Under the pieces are notes generated by a model. That model saw only the letters and a list, made by a program, of their open reading frames with translations. It had not been told where the DNA came from and did no database searches. 64,000 nucleotides of DNA, from contig CM060732.1 of NCBI GenBank assembly GCA_030704615.1, positions 25,110,001 through 25,174,000 on the forward strand, given 5' to 3'. Positions 12,532-23,553 of the stretch are shown here, piece after piece. Position numbers and translations under genes: made by a program. Each line of letters starts with the position of its first letter. Position 1 is the stretch's first letter. Origin of the DNA: Takakia lepidozioides (taxonomy: Eukaryota > Streptophyta > Takakiopsida > Takakiales > Takakiaceae).

Positions 12532-13600
12532 TTCTGTTTTGTTTTGGCATTTGGCGTGTGCTCTATGTCGTAAGTTCTTAAAACTCATGCAATATGGTAC
12601 CTTTGGACGTCAAGATGGTTTCTCATGGTCTTCCCGTGGCAGCCTTTATGGTACTCACGTTGTGAGGTTATTTTGTCGTCCTTGTAATTGTAATAGTGAA
12701 ACTTACAATTTTAATTGCACAATGTTGTGGAATGGATGCCACAGTTGTAGGCTTATTTCCCATTTCGGGTGTTTGATGGTAGTCTTCATTGTATTCAGCC
12801 AACGATTGCCTGGATTAATCCCACGATCATAGGACCATCATCGGATATACAGGCTGACATGATGCCGCATATTTATGCTGACGTGACGCAGCGCCACGTT
12901 AGCATTTGTCGCCATGTCAGCCTGCTGACATCACGCTCATGCCACGTCACTCCTACGTGAGCGTACGCTCATGCGCAAGGCTCACACCGTTGCGTCGTTG
13001 CAAATTTGGTAGACATACCGCAAAAATGTCAATAATCCGACATATATGATGATGTGTTGAACAAACCTAAAAGGAATTGGCCATGCTCTTATACTCACTT
13101 TTGTCAGATATGTTTGTAGTCATGAAGAGAGATTAACCTGCCTGTATAGAATCGCACATCACAAAGGGACATTTGTTGTTGGAGCTAGCTTTGTTTTAAC
13201 ATAGCCAGTTGATAACATATGTTTTGGAAGCTGTTTCTGGAAGGTAAAGGAACTACTACAGAGATGAGAGTTTTCAGGACTACGGCTTTTGCGGAGTCAT
13301 AAAAACGACATTAGGTACACGTCTACAGAACGCTGAAATGCGTTGCAGTCATAGTTTTATCACTCTGTAATAATGGATATCACTACATGACCTCCGGAAA
13401 GGTGGTCAAACATTGTTTATCACGATGATAGGGATGGTTTATATGACTCACGTCATATGGAGGACTACACGTGGATGAATTTCCTAGAATCGTATGATTT
13501 CATGATTGAATTTGGTTTCACAGCTCTAATTATACGACTGCATCACTACACGTGTCATTTTGAAGACACATACACGAATGTATTCAACCATCGGGTAAGT
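12532..13600. other. Right part of element A and flank, no gene
   Basis: 12840-13000 holds the CCACGT/GTGAGC-type terminal motifs of element A. The rest shows no supported coding, RNA or repeat feature. Confidence 0.4.
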
Positions 13601-13659
13601 TCATTCATCAATGATCAAAGTGCAAAATGTTAAAAAAATTCAAAAAATTGCTTATAGGG

Positions 13660-14480
13660 TTGCCCATTAGGGTGCCAGCCGTGAACAGAGGGATGGGATT
13701 TGGCCTCCTTTTGGGCTTTTTTTTGTCTCCCGCCACACCATATGTTTTCTTAGTATCCACGAGCCTAGAGCATGGAACGCGATGATCGCAGGATGTACAG
13801 GGGCGTGGGATGGAGGCTTTGCAGACCTATTCTTGAGCAAATGATGCAGGAAGGGGCAAGGATAGGCACAGCGAGGCACTACAACACACTATGGTTTTTA
13901 GCACCGTCGGTATTTCACTATGAATATCACTATTTGTCACTTTTCACTATTTCTAGCACCACGTAGTGAAATGTGCTGATATTAATAAAACAATTCACTA
14001 CAACTATCAAAAGTTTCACTACAGAGTCCTTTATTCTACCACCCCTAAGTCAAACATTGACAGTTGTAATTATGAAAATATAATTTGTAATATATATTTC
14101 AATTTCAATAACTCAAAGTGAAAGTTTCTACTATAACTTTACTAACAAATGTTCAAACCAGCCCAATGGTAATATATTTTACTACCACTATCAAATGTTT
14201 GTCTACGTGGTGTTTTGGTTTTCTAGACAAGCCTGGTAGGAGGATTTTAGCCTCTGACCTAGAATGAATCAAACTGTAAAAGGTTGAAAAGTCAAAAAAT
14301 TATTAATAAGGTTGCCCATTAGGGTAATCGTGAATACAAAGGAGGGCTGGGACTTGGCGTTTTTTTGTCTCCTGCGCCACACCATCTAGCCGAGGGATGG
14401 AACGCGATATTGATCGCAAAATATGCAGGGGCGTGGGATGGAGACGTTGAGCAAATGATGTAGGAAGGAGAAGAGGAGGA
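13660..14480 (+). repeat. Duplicated unit carrying PPR gene shards
   Basis: The segment 13660-13860 recurs, degenerated, at 14307-14480. Both start with GGTTGCCCATTAGGGT, pass through TTTTTTTGTCTCC, and end in a short fragment (GGAACGCGAT, GGGGCGTGGGATGGAG, GAGCAAATGATG). That fragment matches the PPR coding debris at 15030-15105 and 15940-16020. An AT-rich stretch with repeated TTTCACTA-type motifs lies between the copies. Confidence 0.65.
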
Positions 14481-14764
14481 GGAGATGAGACGAGGAGAAG
14501 CTCGCAACATTCTTGCGAGCTCGCCGTTCTTGGGAGAGTCAGCTTGGTCTTAGCAAGCCGTGTTTCAATCTCTGTCTACTCAGCTGCACCGTGGTGGTTC
14601 GATCTCATAGACCAATCCGACATTACCTGACTACAGACACAAGCAGCACACACAAGAGGTCCTTTTGGGTTTGATGGTCGGTCGAGTCATGACACAAGCT
14701 CAAGGACAATGCGGTGAGGGCACCTTCTTTTTTGACCTTTTTCAGCCTGTTTTGCCCTCTCACA

Positions 14765-16605
14765 TCATGTTTGTGTGCATTGCAATGCTTGTGCAAGCCT
14801 GGCAGCCCTTGAGAAGGGCAAAGAGATGCATGGGGATGTCATCAAAGCTGGAATTGTACCTAATGTCATTCTAAACAGTCTCCTGTCCATTCCTTTATGC
14901 TTCATACCCCAGGACGGCCCAGAAACAGGAATTGTACCAGATGTCATCCTAAACTGACAGGTTTGTCAAATGTGGGTGCATTCAAGATGCGAAGGGAGTA
15001 TTCCACACTCTGACTGAACGAGATGTGGTATCGTGGAACGCGATGCTTGCAGGGGCAGGGGATGGAGGCTTTAGAGACCTATGAGCAAATGATGTGGGAA
15101 GGGTGAAGCCCGACCACATCAGGTTTGTGTTTGCAGTGTGTGTGCAAGCCTGGCAGCCCTAGAAAAGGGCAAAGAGGTGCATGGTTGCATCGCCAAAGCT
15201 GGAATTGTACCAGATGTGATTCCCTGTGGATCAATAGCTACAAGAAACCTGCATGGATAGATGGTCAACTAAAGGTTGCAGCTGCAGCGGCACAGTTGAT
15301 AAGACCCATGACCACAACTTTTGAAAGAGGATCAAGAGAGGGAGTCCACAATGCCTCTTCTGGCTGCACTTCTGGGCATGTGAAGATGCTTTGCGGTAGG
15401 CAGACTGATAGAGGCTCTACAGACTTTAGACCAATGAGGCATTTCAGCAGATTCAGGTACGTATGTCTGTCTCTTGCTTAAATGCATCAAGATGGAAGGT
15501 CTGGAAGCTGGAAAGCAGGAGCACACTTATATTATCCAAAGTGGATTCACACCAAATGTTTTTCTACTCAACACCTTAAGTACGGGAGCATCATGGATGC
15601 TCACCAAGTATTTAACAGAATGCCTCAACGATCTTTGATCACGTGGAATATAATGTTGGCAGGATTTACCAAGCATGAGTGTGGTAGGAATGCTTTGGAG
15701 ACCTATGAGCAAATGTTGCGCAAAGGGGTGAAGCCCAACACATTTGTTTGTGTTTGCAATGCATGTGCAAGCATGGGAACTCTGGAAAAGGGAAAAGAGA
15801 TCCATGGTGACATCGTCAACGCTGGAATTGTACCAGATGTCATTCTGAACACTACCCTGGTGGACATGTATGCCAAATGTGGGTGCATTAAGGATGAGAA
15901 GGGAATTTTCAACACTATGGCTGAACAATTTGTGGTGTCATGGAACGCGATGCTTGCAGGGTATGCACAGCAGGGACATGGTATGGAGGCTTTGGAGACC
16001 TATGATCGAATGATGGGGGAAGGGGTGAAGCCCACTAACCACATCATGTTTGTGTGCATTTGCAATGATTCTGCAAACCTGGCAGCCCTGGAAAAAGGCA
16101 AAGAGGTCCATGGTGACATTTTCAGAGTTGGATTGTACCCGATGTCATTATGAACAATATCCTGGTGGATATGTATACAAAATATGGGTGCATCGAGGAT
16201 GCAAAGGGAGTGTTCGACAGTATGGCTGAACAAGATATGGTGTCATGTAATGCCATGCTTGCAGGAGATGCACAGCAGGGGCGCGGGATGGAGGCCTTAG
16301 AGACCTATGATGGGGGAAGGGGTGAAGTGTAACCAGATCACGTTTGTGTGTGTTTGCAATGCTTGTGCAAGCTTGGCAGCCCTGGAAAAGGGCAAAGAAA
16401 TCCATGGTGACATCATCAAATCTGGAATTGCACCTGATGTCATTCTGAACACTGCCCTGGTGGACATGTATGCCAAATGTGGGTGCAGTGAGGATGCAAA
16501 GGGAGTGTTCGACAGTATGGCTGAACGACATGTGGTGTCGTGGAGTGTGATGATTGCAGGATATGCACAACAAGGGCGCGAGATGGAGGCTTTGGAGACC
16601 TAGGG
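14765..16605 (+). pseudogene. PPR (pentatricopeptide repeat, PLS-type) pseudogene cluster
   Basis: Repeated modules of the PLS type read VDMYAKCGCIKDEKGIFNTM, VVSWNAMLAGYAQQGHGMEA, LETYDRMMGEGVKP, FVCVCNACASMGTLEKGKEI and HGDIVNAGIVPDVILNTTL. PPR proteins bind RNA in organelles, one base per repeat, and such proteins usually span 400-900 residues. The longest open stretch is 15482-16150 (about 220 codons). Frame breaks occur near 14945, 15105, 15215, 16140 and 16310, and a stop at about 16603 ends the last frame. A non-PPR insertion separates modules at 15230-15480. No organelle targeting peptide or C-terminal E/DYW domain was seen, so this is decayed or fragmented debris rather than a working gene. 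Confidence 0.8.
15225..15300 (+). repeat. Direct repeat copy 1 (partner 16912-16990)
   Basis: About 75 bp around the shared string CAAGAAACCTGCATGGATAG and ATGGTCAA recur 1.7 kb downstream at 16912-16990 with scattered mismatches. This marks both ends of the PPR debris and suggests a duplicated flank or an element boundary. Confidence 0.6.
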
Positions 16606-16610
16606 GCAAA

Positions 16611-17354
16611 TGACGAGGAGAAGCTGTTGAATGAATACTTTTCTAACCCAGTCAATGGTGGGACAATCGAGGCAAGAAGGTGAACGTCTGTTGGATTATA
16701 GAGAGTAGCAGATGCAATTGATCATAGGAACTAGTGTGATAAGTAGGGTTGGGGTGTTTGCTGGAACAATTCTAGGCTGTCATTGTCAGCTGCTAGCAGC
16801 AAGGCGGGGATGTATGCATGATTTGTGCAGAGGCATGGATAGCCGAAGGAGCAGGGATAGATTGTGGGTCCATATTCATCCAAGGCCGAATTTCATGCTC
16901 CAGATTACCTATAATTCGTTGTGGAAGGATAGGTACAAGAAACCTGCATGGATAGATGGTCAATTGGAAGCCACAGCACAGCGACACAATTGATCAAATC
17001 AGGCACTGTTAATCAAGGCACATTCTTCAACACATTTCACCTTGTTTTTCCCTCTTATCAAAATCGGCCCTCAATTTTCATTATGATTTGCAAGTTAGCT
17101 GGTTGAGTGAACCTTTGATAGTTTGGAGTGACTTTGACATGAAATTGCCAACCTGACAACAGGAAAGTATCCAAAAACAGGTAACAGAGATGAGGAGAAG
17201 TTGTGGAACTTTTTTGACCCTAGTCAATGGTGGGACAATCGAGGTTGATGAGTTGCAGGGATGTCTCTCCATCTCGCGAAGAATCGGGTGTGTGGTGACT
17301 GCCACACTGCCATCAAGTTTGTTTCGGAGTTGTTGGCCAAATGTAGTCACTACT
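16611..17354. other. No gene recognised; contains direct-repeat copy 2
   Basis: Apart from the direct-repeat partner at 16912-16990, nothing in this stretch could be assigned. Confidence 0.4.
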
Positions 17355-17645
17355 ACGTTTAGGGGGGGGTTAGCGACGCTGGGACCCCGAGTGCGCCGGA
17401 CGCGCCGACCCCCCTGCGACTGCAGCGTCGCGTAGGCGCCCGGCCCGGGACTTGCGACGTCGGGGCATCACAACGCCGACGCTCGGACGACGTTGTGGCA
17501 TCTTGCGATGCCATGCCGTCGCCGGAAAGGGGCCTGACCCCATTCCCCCACCAACGCGTTGGGGGGGTTGCGACGCCTTGGCATGGCAACAATTCGCTGC
17601 GACGCCCCCGGGATGCTGCGACGTCGGGGAATCGCAACGAGATGT
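17355..17645. repeat. CpG-dense island with GCGACG repeats
   Basis: About 290 bp of very high GC in an otherwise moderate-GC region. It is built from irregular repeats of GCGACG (for example GCGACGTCGGGG near 17455 and again near 17619, GCGACGCC near 17570 and 17600) with short inverted pairs such as CACAACG and CGTTGTG near 17470-17500. Open frames across it exist in several phases, as expected from GC-rich repeats, and resemble no protein. Confidence 0.65.
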
Positions 17646-18094
17646 CGTGCGCATACACCTCGCTACACAACTACATCGCTGTCCAAACCACACAACATGT
17701 ATATACACACAAATCAGTCTACCACAATGATTAATAAAAACTAGACACCATCACTCATGCATTACGAGTCAAGCCAAGCACATCCCAAAAGCTATGGGGA
17801 ATCTGCACTACGCGCGCCATAGCTGATGCGGGAGGCTCAACTCGAGAGAGATGAGCCTCACCGCGCGTTCACCGTGAAGATAAGCCACGCCCAGGGGCCA
17901 ACAAATATCTTGACCCCTGGGTTGACACTTGGATCAAGCCCAAGTGTCATATATAAAAACTAGTTATTTATTGGCTAGTTTCATACTACTTGTAAACTTT
18001 ACTTGACAGCTGTCGTGCGCATACACCTCGCTACACAACTACATCGCTGTCCAAACCACACAACATGTACATACACACAAATCAGTCTACCACA
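17643..18094. repeat. Pair of 84-bp TG...CA terminal direct repeats (TRIM-like candidate)
   Basis: Copies at 17643-17726 and 18011-18094 are both 84 bp, differ at about one position, start with TGTCGTGCGC and end with TCTACCACA, flanking 284 bp of unrelated DNA. The TG...CA ends and size suit a terminal-repeat retrotransposon in miniature. I found no matching target duplication and no convincing primer-binding site, so a simple segmental duplication is also possible. Confidence 0.5.
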
Positions 18095-18355
18095 ATCGCC
18101 CCTCTAACTGGTGGTTAGGTCGCTCTAACTCCAGATAGCTACAAGAGGTAATAGCCACAGCCTCACTAAGTCTTTTATCACTGTCCCTATTGTACTCAAA
18201 CTCCATAGACCAAGAGGCCGGGTACACGAGTAGCCCCATCGTTATTCGCCGTCTTGCAGTCTGTGAACTTGAGCCAGAGATCTAGTGTATTGGTCCCATA
18301 GTAGCTTGGCCTTGTGGTTCTTGTTAGTCTCCTATGGTTGTATCCATTGCCACTA

Positions 18356-18600
18356 TTAAATGCAGCGTGGACACAACCAATCCCCATCAGGAACCATATC
18401 AAGAGGTGGTGTCAAACATCCCATGTGCCAACCTCTTGAGCATCGATCACACACCAGCATGGTGGATGCCCCTCTGGCAGACCCACACAGCATGCACCGC
18501 AAACCTGCAGGTACCACCGCCAAGTTTGGGTCAACCCTTCCATCAACATTTGGAAGGTGACATGACGCGCAATTTACGCACATGGTCCTTCCAAGTCATG
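18356..18600 (-). pseudogene. PHD finger at the end of element H pol
   Basis: A full C4HC3 zinc-binding pattern is visible: CMLC, then CDRC, H in SRGWHMGC, and CPRC, with the typical LTPPLDMVPDGDWLCPRC ending. Eight ligands are present at residues 30, 33, 45, 48, 53, 56, 71 and 74 of the open frame. PHD fingers read histone H3 tails in the nucleus. It follows the integrase tail after a one-base frame change near 18575, so the original protein was probably an integrase-PHD fusion. That would be functionally comparable to the C-terminal chromodomain of chromoviruses (inference). A stop follows directly after the last cysteine. Confidence 0.75.
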
Positions 18601-19503
18601 CCATCCTGACCCTCCAAGATCATGACTCCTGAGGGCAACACCTCTCGAACCCTCAAAATAGTACGTCTTGTAGTCACATCCAGGGTCATAGGAGCAGTCT
18701 GCTGCAGATAAACATAGTCACCAGGGTTAAATCTCCGAACCCCATGACGATAGCCCCTTGCAATGGTAAGGTTCTCGAAAGCCATGGGCATGACTTTCTT
18801 GAACAACTCTGCACGCTGATCACATGCACGTGCCCACATGTCCGGATCATCAAGGTTGAGAACTACCCTCAAGCGCTCAAATACCACCTGAAGGTGTCTC
18901 TCATGCTCCTCCACCGTAGCACTAAAGATGATGATGTCATCTATGTAGCACCGAGCAAACTCTACCCCTGCTAGAATCCTGTCCATGACTCTCTGAAACT
19001 CTGCAGGAGTGTAAGAACCGCCACTGGTATAGGTAATCCTTCCCGTGCTCATTGATCCCCCAGAATGCCGTCTTCTACTTATCCGCCTCCTTGATCGGCA
19101 ACTGGTGATATCCGGATCGTAAATCCAAAGTGCTAAAGACCTTAGCATGCCCAATGGCATCAAAGATCTCCTATGGTGTTGGCATGGCATACCTATCGGA
19201 CTTGGTCTGACGATTTACAGGCCGGTAATCACCGCACATACGTCTCTCCGTCCAATTGCCATAGACATCTTTCTTGGCTGGCATCACTGTGGCTGAAGCA
19301 TATTCTCCTCCAAATAGCTCCACCAAACCAGCCTCCCAGAGGTCCTGAGTCCTCATCTGAATCAAGGACCTCTCCATGTCACTATATCTATAGGGTCTCC
19401 GAAAGATTGGCGTGTCAGTGGTCAATTCAATGCGACTCTCTTGACCCTTCAGTGCTCCCAAGTCCTTAAAACTGAAGGCAAAGCAGTTCCTGTAAGCCCT
19501 CAA
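18600..19503 (-). pseudogene. Reverse transcriptase joined to integrase C-terminus (element H)
   Basis: RT blocks in order: LTTDTPIFRRPYRYSDMERS, ASATVMPAKKDVYGNWTERR, MCGDYRPVNRQTKSDRYAMP (19503-19171), then [12 protein letters not shown] with a TAG and frame changes (19160-19020), then the catalytic block ARCYIDDIIIFS (about 18940). Shortly afterwards the frame passes directly into an integrase C-terminal region (FNPGDYVYLQQTAPMTLDV, WKDHVRKL). No RNase H, zinc-binding or DDE core lies between, so an internal deletion near 18870 is clear. It is not functional. Confidence 0.75.
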
Positions 19504-19859
19504 GAACCGCCGTATACGTCATCTCTCTCCTCCGGTGACTATGGGTCCAACATCAGGCTCTCAGTTGTCCTCCGTGACTGCAACCTTGAGTCCAGCAGGC
19601 TTAGAGGTAGAACACGCGTCCCGTGGTTGCTATGCTGCAACCTCTTGAGCAGTAACCACTACTTGCTCTGTCAGTGACAATGCCTCATCCTGCCCCATCA
19701 TCTCATCCTTGATGACCTCCTCAACTCGAGAAAAATTCCCAACCTCATCCATCACCACCGCCTTGGCTGCCAACTCCTTCCGAACCTCGAGCATCTCCCA
19801 CGTGTGCTATGGATGCGGCCTGCACCTTGTGGTCCGCACCTGTTTGCCCCCACTCGCTG

Positions 19860-20440
19860 CCTGTACCGTCTCGGTAGGTAGAGAGACTATCAAGGGAAGT
19901 GTACTCCGTACTTTGCGCTGCTCAGCCATAGCCAAGCTGATAATCCAGGTCAAGCAATTGAGATCCATTGCTTGCCCCAACACCTGACGACGTGATGCCT
20001 CAGAAGGAGATGGCACCGCCGTGGTACCAATGGTAAAACCCATCGCTCGCTCGTGCTTGTCAGCATTGGGCTCCACTAACTACTGCAACTGGCTATCCCA
20101 CAAGAGGCCAGGTCCACCATCTCGGAAAGCATGAGATCCTGGAAAGCTGAGCAGTGTAGGCAATGCTGCTCGTGGGTGACCCACCTTATTGACCACTGCC
20201 AAAGGTGCTCAATCATCGTGTCTCACACGCTGAGACTGCCTGCCTATGTCCAAATGCTATCCACCATCAGGTTTGGTGGCCGCTGCACCCCATCAAATGT
20301 ATGCTTGGTCCACCATAGTCGTGGGGATGAGCCCGTGACCCCACTGTAGCTGCATCCAGCAACACTGCTAAACCAAGCCAAGACCGCACTTGATGCACAC
20401 TGGCCATCACCTTGGCCCGAGAATCATCCAGCAATGGCAC
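19860..20440 (-). pseudogene. C5-cytosine DNA methyltransferase, C-terminal half (element H)
   Basis: This continues the domain interrupted by element F. The segment beginning VPLLDDSRAKVMASVHQVRS contains LLDAATVGSRAH, then needs a one-base frame change (about 20320) to read an RLWWTK-type block. Further on, ERAMGFTIGTTAVPSPSEAS and LGQAMDLNCLTWIISL fit the C-terminal motifs of cytosine methyltransferases, where the substrate-recognition region and motifs IX-X close the fold. A stop near 20080 and the frame change show it is dead. Confidence 0.7.
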
Positions 20441-21166
20441 TGTCGCGCACCTCACTTCGGTAAACTCCCCTTCAAGTCATAGTTACTCGCTTTGATGCGC
20501 GCGCCTGACTCCCAACCTGGCCGCCGGGCCAACTTGGAGCTTCGGCTGCTCACCGGGACATAACGGTCCCCCTTCGCTCCCCCACTAAACCCTCCACCTA
20601 TTTGGGCCTAGTGGAATTCCCTTTGGTAGATGGCAGTCCGGAACAGCTCCCCACTCTTTGGTCGCTTTCCGGCACGCTCGCTCACTCACTAGTTTTTGGT
20701 CACCAACGGGCTTGCACCGTTCTCGGGGTTACTACTCCCTATATATACTTCTGTAGCTGTCCGCGGGGGTTTCACAACCAGCCATGCCATTTTATGGCGA
20801 ACCACCACGAAAACCATCGACTCCCGGTGATGAGTCGCGGTGAGTCTTGGCCCACTCATCACGGCCCCTATGGACCGTGATGAGTCCCAAGACTCCCCAC
20901 GACTCCCACCACGAGGTCTCCGCCCCCATGGTGAATCCTATGCCACCCCCACTAAGTTCCGCTAAGCTACCACCACCCCTTGTGGAGCCACCCCCACCGC
21001 AACCCGGTGTGCGGGGCTCCACCTAGTGAGCGCCTCCGCCTCCTTGAGTGCCTTGGGCACTCAAGGGTGCTTCAGCCCCCCATACCTACCGCTGCTGCTG
21101 CCCCCACCACAGGGGCAGCCCCTCATGTGTCCCGACCCCTTGCCCTCAAGGCAAAGGGCCGCGACA
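20441..21166 (-). repeat. 3' LTR of element F
   Basis: 726 bp, TGTCGCG...CGCGACA, about 98.6% identical by eye to 26689-27415. Confidence 0.92.
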
Positions 21167-22079
21167 CACACCCCTACCAACAGGGAGTCGATGTCCTCAT
21201 CGTCTTGTCCATTTTGTAGAAACGAACATCCAAGTTGTGGCGTCCCACATCAAGGAGTTTGTTTCCGTACCATGGCGTCCCATGGCAAAGAACCAAACCC
21301 CACACTTGACTCTACTCTCCACTAGCTAGTTCGGCCGACTTCCTCCAAGTCCCGGCCAAGGGTGGAGCCTCTCAAGCTCCTCCCAGTGCACTCTTCTTGG
21401 CCTACTTCAAGGCCAAGGAACGATCCTCCCCGAGGATCGAATCGCCTTACTGCAACAACATTGCTTGCGACCGCTCTTGATGCCGCTTTTGGCATCACCT
21501 TGAGCAAGGGTTCACCTGGAACCCTCTTTGACTAGGAAGATAACCTGGAACCAACCGTGCGCCCCAATCACTACAATTGGGTCCGCCTTGGAATGCTGGC
21601 CTGAGGTACGGGAACACGCCGAAGCCGCACTACGACTTCGTCCCGAGGCTACACGATTATAGTACGTGAACGGAAGCACGTAGCTTCCGCGTTAGCCCGC
21701 ACTACAAGGCAACCCTCTCGGTAGCGCAGTTATAGTACGCGCACGCGCCAGGTGCGCACTAGCACGTGAACTCCCAAAGAAGACACAAGTTTCCTTGCCC
21801 CTTGGATGGGGGTCACCCGATTTCGGCACTACGCAAACATACGATTAACCCAATTTACCTCTCCCACTTTTATAAGCTGGCATGCATTCTACACACTAGC
21901 CAACCATACCATGCATCAACATTCCAAACAAAATAGGACGCACAATATTTGGAAGCCATTTCATTTATAGCACGTTTTGTACAATACAAGTTTTTGCAAT
22001 CGGATTCCTAAGCTAGCTAAGCTGGGCTAAGCATGCATTTCCTCCCCCACGCTCCAAGGTTGATGTCCCCATCAATGCT

Positions 22080-23550
22080 TCTTCCGCTTTTGAGGTCACC
22101 CTTCGAAAACTGCAACCGCCTCGGATGCGTTTCCCATTTCTGAGGCACGCACCCAAGATGCCTCCACATGATGATAGCCCTTCCATTTGACGAGATACTC
22201 CGTTTCTCAGTTCTTGAACCTCCTCGACTTAAGTATTGCCTCCACCTCGTACTCAGGTTCATTTTCATGATCCAATAGCATAGGTGGCGGACGCAACACT
22301 TGATGCCGATTCGGACGCACTTCGTCTTTGAAGTAAGGCTTCAAAAGGGAGACATGGAATACTGGGTGCACCTTGCTGTTTGCCGGCAGCTCCAATTCAT
22401 ACACATCCTCATTCATAACCTTCCGAATGCGAAAGGGTCCCGCATACGGAGGTACGAACTTCGGACTCACTTCCGGAGGTAGTCGGAAATTCTTGATGTT
22501 CAACCAGACCTCCGTGCCTGCCTCAAACTTCACTTCCCTCCGCTTCCGATTCGCCTGCCTTTCATACCGTTTCCTAGCTTTGGCAATGTTGTACTTTGCG
22601 AGCTTCAACAAACGCTCGCGTTCTTTTAGTACCTCCGCTACTGCCGGTTCCTCAACGTCCTGGGCGGCCCAACTTGTCGGCACCAGAGGTGCTTTTCCAT
22701 AGACCAATACGAAAGGGGAAACTCCCGTTGCGGAGTGTTTTGTGTTATTATAACAGAACTCTGCCGCATCTAAGTGTTCCATCCAGTCTGATTGGTCTGC
22801 CGACACGTAATTCCGCAAGAATTGCTTCACTACGGAATTCACTCTTTCCGTTTGGCCGTCCGTCGTAGGTCGGAAGGCGGTGCTCATCTTCAGCCTCGTC
22901 CCCATCTTCTTCCAAAGTGTCCTCCAAAATTTACTGGTAAACTTTGGATCGCGGTCCGAGACAATATCCTTCGGGACTCCATGATGCTTTAAGACGTGGG
23001 CAAAGTAAAGTCGCCCTGTCTCCTGCGCCGTTGCCGTCTCCTTGGTGGGGATGAAATGGCCCATTTTACTGAACCTATCCACCACCACCATGATTGCATC
23101 GAATCTTTTTGACAGCGGCATAGCAGTCATGAAATCCATCGAGACGCTTTCCCAAGTCCCCTCTGGAATCGGCAAGGGTTGTAACAGCCCCGCTTGCTTT
23201 TTGTACTCGCTCCGGTTTTGTTGGCATGTGGTGCATGTCTTGACATACTCCTCTGCCTCCTCCCTCAGTTTGGGCCAGAAATACTCTTTCTTCAAGAGTG
23301 CCGCAGTGCGCTTGGCTCCGCCGTGGCCCGCAAGCGGGCTATCATGGCATTCTCTTAAGAGACTATCCCTGATCCCTCCCTTCGGCACGTAGAGACGCTT
23401 TTGCTTATACCGGAGCAGTCCATTTTGCAAGTGGAACTGCGATTTAACCCCCATCCTCAAGTCATGCATCACGGACTTTGCAAGCTCATCCTTCCGGCAA
23501 GCCTTCCGGATCTTCCTTTGGAGCGCCGTCTCGCCCCTGTGCACTAACAA
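22080..23550 (-). pseudogene. Integrase with C-terminal chromodomain (element F)
   Basis: An HHCC zinc domain (HDSPLAGHGG ... CTTCQQNRS) precedes the catalytic D-D-E residues in VSMDFMTAMP, DIVSDRDPKFTSKFW and TTDGQTERVNSVVKQF. A GPFRI/VFHVSLLKPYF tail follows. A chromodomain starts EYEVEAILKSRRFKN and, after an in-frame TGA at 22207-22209, continues with EYLVKWKGYHH and ASWVRASEM. Chromodomains of this lineage steer integration to histone-marked chromatin. The TGA splits the domain, so the copy lacks a whole chromodomain. Confidence 0.88.
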
Positions 23551-23553
23551 GAG

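Larger units (their letters stand above)
11018..13005. mobile_element. Element A: internally deleted relative of element B
   Basis: The left end has GGGGGAATGCCTCCGCGTGAGC, further GTGAGC motifs and CCACGTCAGC repeats (11018-11170). The right end (12850-13005) carries GTGAGCC-type motifs in inverted orientation plus a near-identical CCACGT-AGCA-TTGTCGCC block. Inside, in order, are CCGCGG/TTCCGTGG boxes (about 11194-11226), a GGATGAATG minisatellite, a minus-strand gene remnant (11638-11934) and a five-palindrome array (11994-12531). The same order occurs in element B, which additionally encodes the complete methyltransferase-like core. A therefore looks like a non-autonomous deletion derivative. 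Exact termini and target duplication were not established. Confidence 0.6.

Noticed and set aside
17359-17744. Overlapping ORFs in the CpG island
   Set aside because: Open in several phases because GC-rich repeats lack stop codons; no protein resemblance.
22017-22268. Separate small ORF at the 3' end of element F
   Set aside because: An out-of-frame reading over the chromodomain continuation after the TGA.
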